From positions 18,884,836-18,948,835 of the forward strand of contig NC_080717.1 of assembly GCF_019097595.1 (NCBI RefSeq): a DNA stretch of 64,000 nt. Reading direction: 5' to 3'. The first letter of the stretch is position 1; each line of letters begins with the position of its first letter. The translations under genes and the position numbers were made by a program. Positions 52,741 to 64,000 of the stretch are shown here, one piece after another. Below the pieces are notes generated by a model. The model saw only the letters and a program-made list of their open reading frames with translations, was not told the origin of the DNA and ran no database searches. The DNA is from Hemibagrus wyckioides (taxonomy: Eukaryota; Chordata; Actinopteri; Siluriformes; Bagridae).

Positions 52741-53410
52741 TGGACATTGTCAGAAAGCAGCTTTACAGAAATATATAAATGAACAATAAGTGAACTGCCC
52801 CGAGGTGTGAATGAGTGTGTGAATGTGGGTATGTTGTGTAGGTATCCAGTGATGGACTGGTTTCCAATCTTAGATGTGTACCCACATCAGACCCAGTGTT
52901 CCTATAGGAGAGGCTCTGGATTCCCCTCTGGCAAGCTGTTAGTTTAAGTGAGTAAATTTTTGATATGGTGAAGCTTTCTGTAAGGAGACTTTAACATTAT
53001 TTAACAGTGTTTACTCTCTATGGAAGGAGTTTCAGTGTCACTGCTGTTATGAGTTTTCTGCTGTGAGAAAGTATAATGATGGAGGGATTTGCAGTTTCAT
53101 GGTACAAGTTGCATTTGTTCCACCTTCCAGAGAGAAAGAATGGCTGTTTAGATCTGTTATAATCTAAGCAATGACAGGAACTGACTCCATTCCACAACAT
53201 TAAATGTAACTATAACAATTAAAAATGACAATTTGCCATTCTTTATTAAATAAATAAATAATGGCAATCGTTGGCAAATTGCTGTGTTTTAAAAGAAAAA
53301 CACTCTTTAAGGTGTGCTTTTATTGGAAGCTAATCAGCCATGGTGTAGTTTGTTGCAGTCAAACTACACATTATAAAACACATGTGTAGAAAAGTGGCCT
53401 CAAGAACCCA
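52741..53410. other. Intergenic
   Basis: A diverged SINE middle part at about 52790-52930 (GTGAATGTGGGTATGTTGTG, CCAGTGATGGACTGG), then unique AT-rich sequence. No gene seen. Confidence 0.45.
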
Positions 53411-53411
53411 G

Positions 53412-53936
53412 TGACACTATATTGGCAAAAATTTTGGGACGTCTGCCTTTACATGCACATGAATGTAATATGGAGTTGGTCCGTCCTCTGCAGGTATAAC
53501 AGCTTCAACTCTTCTAGAAAGGCTTTCCACAAGGTTTAGGAGTGTGTTTATGGGAATTTTTTGAACATTCCTCTAGAAGTGCATTTGTGAGGTCAGACAC
53601 TGATGTTGGACTCGCAGCCTCCGCTCTATTTTAATCCCAAAGGTGTTCTATCAGGTTGAGGTCAGGACTCTGTGAAGTTCCTCCACACCAAACTCTCTCA
53701 TCCATGTCTTTATGGACCTTGCTTTGTGCACTGGTGTGCAGTCATGTTGGAACAGGAACATCCCCAAACTGTTCCCACAAAGTTGGGAGCATGAAATTGT
53801 CCAAAAAGTCTTGGTATGCTGAAACATTAAGAGTTCCTTTCACTGGAACTAAGGGGACAAACCCAACACCTGAAAAAACAACACCTGAATTCAATGATTT
53901 GGAGGGGTGTCCCAAAACTTTTGGCAATATAGTGTA
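53412..53936 (+). mobile_element. Tc1-A non-autonomous element
   Basis: The left end is ACTATATTGGCAAAAATTTT and the right end is CTTTTGGCAATATAGTG. Internal sequence is antisense to the transposase end and colinear with the copy at 3936-4500. Confidence 0.8.
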
Positions 53937-53939
53937 GCA

Positions 53940-54725
53940 GAGAATGTTATGAGGAAGTTTATTAATTATTTAACCTGTTATAAGGTGTAAAGGCCATAGA
54001 ATTAATAATAATAATAATAATCATAATAAAAAAGAAACTTTTTCGGTGATCTAAAAATAGAACACCATAAATCATTGTGAACATTTTTCACACAACCTTC
54101 CACATTTCCTGTAATGAAAAATGCAGTGACACTGTGATATTAACTTTGACCAGTCTTTGAAAACTTGACACACTGAAACTTTTTATGAACCAAAAGGTGC
54201 CATGAAATAAAAAAAATCACTGAATTTACTTCATTCAAACGTGTCCATCAGTTCCATACGATGGAAATGAGTAACATTAACACAATTACATCTAACATGA
54301 TTTGAGCGTGGATTTTTCAAATCTCTGAATAAAATCAAACCCACAACACTGGTGTTCTTGCAACAGACACATCACACTGTGCTGTTCTACCATGCATGCT
54401 TTAATTGCCTAAATTTAATACTATAGTCATATTTCCCATCAGTGCAAACATCCTCATGAGATTTCACAATGTAATTGGTTTACTTTAATGCGATATGAAT
54501 TAAACACTCTCACTCGACATCACTCAGCCTAGTAATTAGAAACTTGTTTAAACTTAGTTTAGTACACACAATGAAATCATGTTTCGATGAGGAATGTAAT
54601 ATTGATATAAACTATACGTGATCTTTTTTCTTAAAACTGACTGCTCACATATTCCTTTTTTTTCAGTGTAACCAGTCTCAGTACACTTACACATCTTATA
54701 TACAGTACATGGCACTGAAATGTAA
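53940..54725. other. Intergenic, no gene seen
   Basis: AT-rich unique DNA with an AAT microsatellite at about 54001-54030. Confidence 0.5.
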
Positions 54726-54727
54726 GG

Positions 54728-55283
54728 TACACTACCAGTCAAAAGTTTGGACACACCTTCTAATTCAATGTTTTTTGTTTAGGGATTTATTTTCTACATT
54801 CTAGAACAATACTGGAGATTTCAAAACTATGAAATAACACACATGGACTTCAGTAATCCATATGTAATGACAACAAAAAACAGTCAGTTGTTATTTTAAG
54901 ACACGAAGGTCAGGTGTTCTGGAATAGTTCTCGCAAGAACAGTATCGTCAAGTGCATTTGCAAAACCCATCAAGCACCATGATGAAACTGGCTCACATGA
55001 AGACCATCCCAGTAAAGCAAGACCAAAACTGACCTCTGCTGCAGAGGAGAAGTTCATTTAGAGTGACCAGCCTCAGAAATCACCAATTAACAGCACCTCA
55101 GATTAGAGCCGTTATGAAGGCTTTACAGAGCATCAGTAGCAGACGTATCTCAATATCAACTGTTCAAACGACATTATTGTGTATTTCACCGCCTTCAGCA
55201 TTGTTTTACAATGTAGAAAGAAATAAACATCAGGAAAGACCATGGAATTAGAAGGTGTGTCCAAACTTTTGACTGGTAGTGTA
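54728..55283 (+). mobile_element. Tc1-like element with 38-bp perfect inverted ends
   Basis: The left end TACACTACCAGTCAAAAGTT is matched by its exact reverse complement at 55246-55283, 38 bp without mismatch. Inside, 54960-55170 keeps decayed transposase N-terminal coding text (TSLRNHQLTAPQIRA at about 55066-55110). The catalytic part is deleted. The perfect ends suggest a comparatively recent insertion or strong end conservation. Confidence 0.85.
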
Positions 55284-55289
55284 TGTGAA

Positions 55290-58200
55290 TATGCAAATTT
55301 ATTCATAATAAATAAATAAATAAATAAAACCTGCTTTAACCCTAGCCTAAATTCCTTCAATCTTCTCTAAAGAAAAAGATCCGGCATCTGTAATAATTCC
55401 ACTGTGGTAATGTTATGGCATTTCATACGGAGTGCTCTGGAGAAAAACATCAAGTTTAAAGCAAGGCCACTGAAATACCACAAGCCATAAAAACGCGTTC
55501 CAGCTGCTTATACAGCACGCTGCCACATTTTCCTCTCAGACGGTGATCATGAAAAAGAGCTGCCAAAGTACACACTCCAGCAAGGATACAAGCCTGAGAC
55601 TTCATACTCTTTTACAACCCGTTCCAAATCAGCTTCAAAAACCTCCACTTTATTATTGCGCCGCTCTCAGTTACTGAGACTAATAAGATGCAGAACTTCA
55701 AAGGCAGAGCAGGAAGCAGTCAGGAGATAAGGCTTAGAGTACTGATGTAGAAGCACAGACTCGCTCTCAATCCTTCATCAGCTCGGCTATATTCCTCGAA
55801 CTGAACACGTGTGCTTGTGAACCACCGAATGGACAGCAGCTTTTTCCTGTGGAGCGATGCCATTTGCACTACCCACAGGAACTCGGTGATCAATGAGACT
55901 TATCAAGCTATTTCCTTCTGACGGATAATATCAAGAAACATTCGCAAAGGGTCCACACAAACAAATGCTTCTGATATCTGTTCCATATTTATGTTACATG
56001 TATAGATTTCTGTCTGGGATCTTAGAGATTGAGACAGACTTTGATGCAGTCCATAGGGGTGGAGCCAGATCTGATCCAACGCCTCCTATACGCTAATCCA
56101 AACCATGACCCCCATAGAACAGTGTACAACATAAAACAACATATTAAACACACAGTCTGGAACACACTCCAACATCTGGACCAGCTCACAGGTCAAGTCA
56201 GACTCCACCCCATGAACTATGACAAATATAGCCTACTAATTTAAGCCATACACACCAGCTGATAGCATGCCTGATGATCATTTTGTAACGGACAAGACAG
56301 AGATGTGTGAGAGTCCATGTGGAGGAGTTCAAACATGGAACTTTAATGAACAGGCCAGAAAAACTCAATAACAATCGATCTGCAAGGCAAGAGTCAAAAC
56401 ACAAAAATAGCCATCAGAAAGCTGAGAACTTTTGCAAATGAACTGGAAAGAAACAGGAAGTGATGGAAAAAAAAAAAGTTTAATAGCTTTACTAATCCAC
56501 TATATTTTATATAATATTTTCCGTATTATTATCACATCTCTATTCCATAAGTTATAACTGTTTAAAAGATCTCAATGGCGAAGAATACCTTTTCAGCATC
56601 GCCAAATCGGAAAGAAACCCAAAACAAACATTATGTAACTTGTTTATTGTAAACCCTGAAACCAATTAGATAAACACTCAGCCCTGAATAAATTTATACT
56701 CAACCCCTTCTTTATCCACATGAAAGCTTGATTTGATTAAATATCAAAGGGTTTGATAATAATAATAATAAAAAAAAACCCCATCAGGGCCAGGGGAGCA
56801 TCAGTCACCAGGGGACGGAGAGGTATTTTTGGAGAAGCACTTTTCTTTAGCATGCGCCTCTCAGATGAAGGAGCTCAGGTGCTCCATCTCATGCATTCAT
56901 TGGCTGACATTCAAATTACCATCAGCCTGACCCCAGAGATCATGCATGAAAGGTTTGGCTTGTCTCCGTGGGTCTGTGAAGCACGCATCTGCCTGCAGCA
57001 TTACTCACAGAGCATGCTGTCCAGAGCTGACATTTTTTTTAAACATTGTATTTATATCACTACATGTTTCCAATAGAATAAATTCCAAAACTGGACCTGA
57101 GAGTAATAATACTCTGACCTTCAGGATCATCCATGGCATTGAATCTATTCAAAAAAAAAAGATGCTAATGTCCTCTCATATTCAGTTGTTTATTACACAT
57201 ACTCATAAATCAAGAAGCACCTTGCACCTCTGCTCCATCACATTTCTCTCTGCCTCAGAGTGATCGTTCTTCAGATATCCCAGCTGAACCTGGAGTAATA
57301 TTATTGGACCTAAAAATACCAGAAGTTCTAAAAGGGAAAGTGGTTTCTATTAAATGTCTATAACACGTATTATTGTGCCAAAGAAAACCTTTCCATGTTT
57401 GTTAATGTAGACCTCCGAACCTTTTCAGATAAGGATGAAGCAAGGTTTAATTCGTAGTAAAATGCATTGTGGGTAAAGTAGAAAACCGTTCCTGTGGTTC
57501 TAAGGATGTTTAAACTAAAACAAAAAAAAAGAAATCCCAGTCCGTTTCATTTCATTACATGTTAATTATAAAGATTAATCAGCAAGCCGTTCAGGGTGGA
57601 TTTTTACTTTAAGGAAGACCTGGGATGTGTGTTTGGAATATCAATAAGAGAAATGAGAGGTTTGTTTTCAGCCACAGAAGAGCAGCTGAGTAAGAGCTCC
57701 TGAAACAACTGTCTCATTTCGCTGTTATCAGCTGGTCAATACAAAAGCAGTGGAGAAAATATCCCATTCTCATAGAGCTGGATTGCGTGAAATAAAATCC
57801 CCAAATCGAATCTGACGTCAGCACAAGGTCATTCACCAGGAAAGAGATGAAACAATCACAAAAATCACAGTATCCAAGGGTGATATCAAACGAGTGAGTA
57901 AAATCTCACCAGATTTATGAGCACATGATGCCTCACTCTTTCTGCATTTCAGCGTCCTTCTTGTTTTATAGATTATGCTGAGATTTCAGAGAAAGACAGG
58001 ATGATCAGTCTCCGTCAACGCTACCACGAAGAGACGAGGAATCAGGATACACATCTAGCTTCTGTGATTGATGTCCTCTTGTAAGATTAATCTGGAGTCT
58101 GGAATGATCTACGACCTGCTTAGCTCCTCACTGGACAACATTCTAGGCACACGTCCATCACTCACACTACTGGACTGCATCCAGACTGAGTCATTTCTTA

Positions 58201-61200
58201 GAGACGGTTAGCGTTCAGCTCACTTCACAGCTCCCGACGTTCTGAACCAAATTCATACTGATATATAAGCTACTACCCTCTGTGCTGGGTAGAGCTACAG
58301 GTCATGCTACAGGTGAACAATTTATAACTCAAAAGAGATCAAACACGTTGCACTTGAGTCCAGTGGACTTGATTTCATCGAAATGGTTTGAAATAGATAG
58401 GGCAACTACCGAATATCTGGATAACATCCCATTAGACATATTATATTCAACCCGAAAGCCTTTAAACAGATATCTGTCACTGCAAATAAAATAAAATACA
58501 AATCACCATACATTCCAGCAGCAGATAAAAGCACACTCAACTGACAGACTCTGAACTCTTAAGGTTCATTTCGAGTTCTTGTAATTATAAAAGTTCTGCT
58601 ATCCCCCCTCCCCCATTTTAAAAAAAAAAATGGGAAGGGAAATGAGTGCTACAGTTCTCAGTGGAAGAGATGGAGCTAAAGTGGGCTTTTTACAGCGGTG
58701 TCAGTGACACGAAGTAGATGCAGCTGTTAAAGGATGCTGAGAAGTCTTCGTGAAAAAGCCTCCAACTAATGTTATTAAAATAATATGCTACGCAGCAAGT
58801 AAATAATGCTAGGCCTCTGTGAATTAAGAACAGAGGTTTAGAGGCTGAAGGGTCAGATGGAGAGAAAATTTGATTATATTCGTACTTTGGTGAAATGCCA
58901 GCGGTGCACTTTTTTAGTGGGAGAAAGAGCATGTCACCTGCTCTACGCAAATGCCACACTGTCAGGCAGAATTGCTGAACAACTTTTTGACCTTTTCTGG
59001 ACACAAATTATGCCTAGACCCAAACAAAACATGATTCTGGAGAAACGCACTAAAAAGGTGGAAATAATAATAATTTTAAAATAAATGACGTAAAAAACAC
59101 CGTAGGCTTTATATGGAGAACGTCGATAACAATGAACTGGACATGTGACATAGATGTATAGTGCGGCTTTTGTAATAATAATAGCAAACGTGTCACACTG
59201 AAAAGTAAAACTTTTCAGTGAAAAACACTCAATAAGGGCTGTAGGGATTTTCTATTCCATTTAATCTTGTATTTTAAAAATAGAAATGATCTCAAATAGA
59301 AATTCAGAATAAGGTTTAATGTTGAAATTTATTTTCATCCCTAATGAGCAAGCCAGGGGCAAAAATGGTGAGAAAATAACCATGTCCATGAGACTATATG
59401 AGAAGCTTTTCATTAATGACATACAGAAAATATTACAGCCGGTAGAATTTAGTATTTTTATGAATAGTGTTGTATTTCATTTTTATCAGTGAGCTGCACT
59501 CAGCCATGCTCGGAGGCTGTGGATGTAAATGGAGAAGGGAAAGAAGGGCCTGGAGGAGATGATGCTGTCCATATAAATGGATGCTTTTTATTATAGTTTC
59601 TTATTTCTAATTCGTCATTCCTAAGGTAGAATTATTGCCAAAATGCATTCATTTGATAGAAATATTTACAGACCCTACACTAGTGATACCATCATGTATT
59701 GCATTTTTAAAATAGGGATGACCGAACCGAACATTTTTACTTATTAAGTTACCAGCATCTGCTTTACAGATGGTTGATGCACTTAAAATTAGAGACCGGT
59801 AGCTTTAATACGTGTCCTTGAAGTCCATTTGACTTCTTTTAACTCGTAGAAGATCCTCAGGAAACAGGTCTCAGCCCTGATTAAAGGTGCTTTCAGGCAG
59901 ATCTAATTAACTTGTTGGTTTACACCACATTAGGGGATGGGCCAACAAATGACATAACAAGCTGCTTCAGAGCTGCTCATTACTTGTGCAATTAGAAATG
60001 TAATTATGAGGAGCTCCTAGTCCAGACTGGGGGATGTTGGGAATTTGTAGCTAATGGGTCTTACACATATAGAAAAATCTGAATCATTAGTTGATAAACT
60101 CGCGACACTATGATGTGTTCCTAACATTAATAAAGAGACTGAGTGCTCGGCTTTACTGTGCTGCTTTAAACAATGCTTTCCATCCAAACTAATAGGTGGT
60201 TTCGGAAATTGAAGCAAAGAAAACGAACAAGGAACAAGTGACAAATGAGACATCCTTGAAACATCACTTTAACTGGGCTTAAATGAATTCACCCATTGAT
60301 TAGAACAAGTGAACACTGATGAATGTGTACATTACACACTTGTGTGCAGATAGTTTACACTAAACAAGATTCTACTCATCACCTGACTTCTTGTTTTTAA
60401 AGCAAAGATTATTTAAATCGAAGGATTTTATTAGTACCTATTAGTAGTCTATTTTAGCTAATTAATTCTATTTGTCGTTGTTCTTCATCTTCTCCTTCTT
60501 CTTCTTCTTTTTCTTGGGAGTATTTATACCTGGCTTACACGCTACAATAAAAAAGCACCTGCTTATCCTTGATCTAGAAGCTTCCTAACTCTTGTTTCCT
60601 TGATCCCTCCGAGCACAATTTAAGAATCGGTACATAAGCAAAAATGGCAGAGTATCATCGATTTCCATGTCACGGACTAAAGGATTTTAGATCCAGGAAT
60701 CTGAGAGGCATCAGTTAGATTTGCAGCCTATGTCCTAGGATTACCTCCAACCGCCTGTTCTGAGCATTGCGTTAAGAAGTTAAGAAGTAACACATAAGGT
60801 ATTAAGTAGACTTCTACATTTTTAAAAGTAGCTCTTAGAAGTATTATATAAATCAGGCCTGAACTTGGCAAACGTGGTTTGCATCTTCTTCTCGCTCACT
60901 ATCAAGAACAAGATGCAAATGAGCCCTCATTATTTGACATACTCATTATATCAGGGCTTCAGTTTACAATCATTATATTTGCTCAGTAAGCCCTGGCAGT
61001 TGTTTCTTGGTCCTTGTGACGTCGTCAGTCTTCAGCATGTGTAAATGTACTGTTGTTTAACATCGCAGGGATTTTGCTGTGTACGAACACTGCTTTCCAT
61101 TTGAATGAGCTTCCTCAGTAACCTTTTGTTCCCCCTTAGGGACTATGTTTTTCCAGGACAGAGCCTCTTCCTCTATTTGCACCTGATAGGATCCTCGAGC

Positions 61201-62060
61201 TGCATTCTGTAGCTTCATTTGAGAGTGGTTTAATTGAAATCTTTCATGATCTGCTGAGAAATATGTTTTGGGTGGTTTAAAACTATGAGACATGACCCGA
61301 AAGCATCAGTTTTGTGCCAAAATTGTGAGAGCTGTCAACCCTGGAGTCGACTAATAGCCTTCTGGATGCACACAACTATAACTCTGAAGCTGTGACAAGT
61401 ATATATCCCATTACTCGAAGGTTTCACAGTTCACTGTTTTTCATGCACACTGATGTCTCTCTATTGGGCCTGACAGATCCCTTCTGAAAAAGCAGCTTGG
61501 ATTAATGTAAAGCAAGTGGACTGAAAGAAAGAACCTAGCAGGACGATCAGGCCAGCTTTACCACTGTAGTTATGATGGCTGACCAGCATGAACATTCCTG
61601 GACCAGCCCTGCATGGATGTCTCACTATCTGCATCTATACATATCCTTTACATGGATGTAGAAGTTTCTTTCATCAGCAGGTTTGCTTGTAAGACCTTAG
61701 GCATTCTTGAGTTTTTCAATTTTGGCCCTAATGTTTGCTCTATGTATTTAAGAGACATTAGCGGAAAATGCTTTTGAGGAATAATGTATTGGATACCACT
61801 TTATGCTCCAAGATTCTGAAATAGTTTCATGTTCACATTTGGAGGCATTCAGTGAGATTTTGGTTCAGTTTGGTTTATCTTTTCTCCTTGAAGTAACTAA
61901 AGCACTTTCTATATTAGATTTACTGTATACTTTTTGAATCGTGTGTACTTCTTTCATATACCGTTCTCTCTGGAAATACTGGAATGAAAAGGGTTTTGTC
62001 ATTTCCTGATATTTACATCTTGGTGGATTAAACATCTCAGAACACTGCACCTTTTGTCAT
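55290..62060. other. Large gene-free interval
   Basis: Nearly 6.8 kb of mostly unique sequence without a supported gene or recognised transposon. Items inside include a perfect CRE palindrome at 57813-57820, homeodomain-type TAATTA at 59904-59909 and 60001-60006, and an exon-like open segment at 59490-59596. A 71-codon open frame at 56029-56244 matches nothing I know. Confidence 0.4.
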
Positions 62061-62069
62061 AAATTTTGG

Positions 62070-62430
62070 ATCCTGTGAATGTTCTTGTTGCTCAGGTGGC
62101 GTACCCCAGTATAACAGTTTGGAATGGCCTGAAAAAGAAGGAAACCACTGTTGTAAAAACAACGAGACACTGAACAGGTCAGCCAAAAAACCAACCCTGA
62201 AGCAGTTGATGACAGAAACATTGGGAGAGCTGTGAAGACCAACCCAAAAACAACAGTCAGTGTCCTCACCAATAACCTGCTGAGGGTGAAGGTATCACAA
62301 TCCACCGTCCGAATCTAGAGACCACTCATCAGCAGTAAGAACGTAAAGGAAATACAGAGTGTAAAAATACACAGTGTATCATAAAACCAAATGAACTGGC
62401 CTTGTCATTCCAATACTTTTGAAGGGGAAT
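62070..62430 (+). mobile_element. Tc1-like remnant, N-terminal transposase region
   Basis: AACATTGGGAGAGCTGTGAAGACC-type text (62217-62240), CAACAGTCAGTGTCCTCACC and GTATCACAATCCACCGTCCG are the familiar HTH-coding region of another Tc1-like family. Frames are broken. The right side ends near CATTCCAATACTTTTGAAGG, a terminus-like motif. Confidence 0.65.
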
Positions 62431-62434
62431 ATAA

Positions 62435-64000
62435 CTAGATTTTCATCTCCCAGCTGAAATGGATTGTTGGCTCTCTTGATTTGTTCTAGATTTCAGCGCT
62501 TTACCACAGCAAAGGGACAAACTCCCCAGTCTCCATCTCTCTCTGGTTTGGACACTATGTCGTGAGTACAAGTGTCCAATTAGAAGAAGACATCTGTTCG
62601 GTTGACTGCAGCACTCCAGTGTTCATTTATTTCTCCTCTTTCCAAGGATATCACCAGAGCTTTTGCTTGGGATGTCATCATCATCCATTCTTTCCTCTTT
62701 TTTTTCTTCAATCTTTCAGACATATACAGACTTTCCTCTGGCTGAAATCTACATTTTTCCTCCATCTTGTTTTAATCTCTAGTCTGACACAATTGTTTAT
62801 CTCTTTCCTAACGTCTGATCACCCGAGAGTAACTTTTCTCTTTGTCCCTTGACAATTCTTTACCAGGCTGACTGTGATCTGCTATCTTAGAACAAAAAAT
62901 CTAGTGATCACAGATCCTAGTCCAGTTACTGTCCTGCTACTGCACCACCATTAGCTGTATACTACTGAAGACATCAGGAGCATCTACTCCAGTCACCAGC
63001 AAGAAAAGGGTCTACTTTTTCTTTGGCCACACAAGTCAAATATAGTCAAGTATAGGATCTAGCATCGCCTAAATCTTCTACATTGTTCTTCAGTGCTTCC
63101 CTTCAATGTCAGTTCAGCTGGAGTGCTTTCAAATACTAAGTGCTCTACACTACAGGCTAATAACTAGTTTCTATCTTGTGTAACTTAGAAAGCTAAACCA
63201 GTTAACTGTTACCTGTTTCAACGTTAATGTTTGATATAAGGATAGACAAAATCTTAGGATCTCAGTCATAAATCCTATGCTACAACCTGCTAGTTAGCTT
63301 CATTAGAATGAACATTCGTGGCATTTTAAAATCCCATCCCACCCCTTCATCCACAAGATTGACTACAGCGCTGCAGTAGGAATATAACACAAGCAGAGGG
63401 CTGAAATCCTGCAGAGCCATACACTACGGGGATTACAGTAATTTTGAACGTTTCAGCAGAGTGGCATTTCACCAGAGAACACTAAATCTGTCTGGTGATA
63501 AAAAAGGATGAATCTACTGCACAATTTCGAAGATGCCTGATTACGGTAAAACCTTAGGCTCGTACGATTCACAGTCAGACTGCACTAAAAGTGCTGCAGA
63601 AGCTTTAAGCTAATGATTGCAGTTTATGCTTGTGTATGCTACTGGAATTAATATCTACAATCACATGATCAGCTCTTAAATGGCAGTTTGGGAGGGGGAA
63701 AAAAAAAGAAGCTGATGGTAACGGCATATATAAAACTGTGTAACATGCATTCTGTAACTTCTCAGCTCTTTTGTGCACACATCATGTCTTCATTGTGAAC
63801 TTCCGAGTAGGGGAAAAAGAGCACAGGAAGGGGAATTAACACTAATCTTTAACTGACTGAGCACAACAGCTTCATGTGACGTAATCTGCACAACAGCCAC
63901 AGTGTCTGCCTGCCAGTTCCTCCAGTTCCTCCATTTTAATCATTTCCCATTTCGTCTGGGAACATCTCAATTCAGTGCCTTTGCAGTTTCCAAAGCAGTA
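62435..64000. other. Intergenic to window end
   Basis: Unique sequence, pyrimidine-rich at 62640-62830. No gene, RNA or repeat recognised. Confidence 0.45.

Noticed and set aside
61057..61293. 78-codon minus-strand open frame
   Set aside because: No recognisable motif, no splice context and no family match.

Overview
This is nuclear DNA from a vertebrate, almost certainly a ray-finned fish. The genes are split by GT-AG introns, the encoded proteins align closely with vertebrate families, and the interspersed DNA is dominated by short Tc1-like transposon derivatives, tRNA-like SINEs, LINE 3' ends and long microsatellites, as in teleosts. An otophysan such as a catfish is plausible but cannot be settled from the window. 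No prokaryotic feature, CRISPR array, rRNA or free-standing tRNA gene was seen.

Gene-rich part (1-31950). Five protein-coding genes were reconstructed exon by exon, with splice phases and lengths checked. (1) psmd10 (gankyrin), minus strand, first three coding exons (81-688), running off the left edge. (2) nxt2, plus strand, four coding exons (1176-4733), divergent from psmd10 across about 490 bp. (3) acsl4, minus strand, fourteen coding exons (6427-15255), with a CRE/CCAAT-bearing upstream region near 17333-17540. (4) pin4, minus strand, four exons (18505-22678). (5) A NEK-family kinase gene, plus strand (28597-31400), whose whole kinase domain sits in one exon, followed by two small exons coding an acidic tail. 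From memory, psmd10, nxt2, acsl4 and pin4 all have human orthologues on Xq, and nxt2-acsl4 adjacency matches the human order. The products act in separate processes (proteasome assembly, mRNA export, fatty-acid activation, prolyl isomerisation, kinase signalling); nothing suggests a joint pathway.

Gene-poor part (about 32000-64000). I see no convincing gene. It holds unique AT-rich DNA interrupted by SINEs, Tc1-like remnants, a MITE-like element, RTE-tailed SINEs, LINE 3' ends, tetranucleotide arrays and a 0.6-kb degenerate ATTCA pentamer array. Some unique blocks could be conserved regulatory DNA, which only alignment to other fish could show.

Most noteworthy: a 30-bp tandem duplication that copies an acsl4 splice donor and would allow an in-frame 10-residue insertion; a NEK gene with an unbroken kinase-domain exon and a CCAAT/X-box/CRE-like promoter cluster; two copies of a head-to-head Tc1-like derivative sharing the same novel junction; loss of the short-isoform start Met of acsl4; and several satellite-like arrays apparently seeded from transposon ends. 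In the entries, 'Tc1-A' and 'Tc1-B' are local labels for the two commonest Tc1-like families here, not database names.
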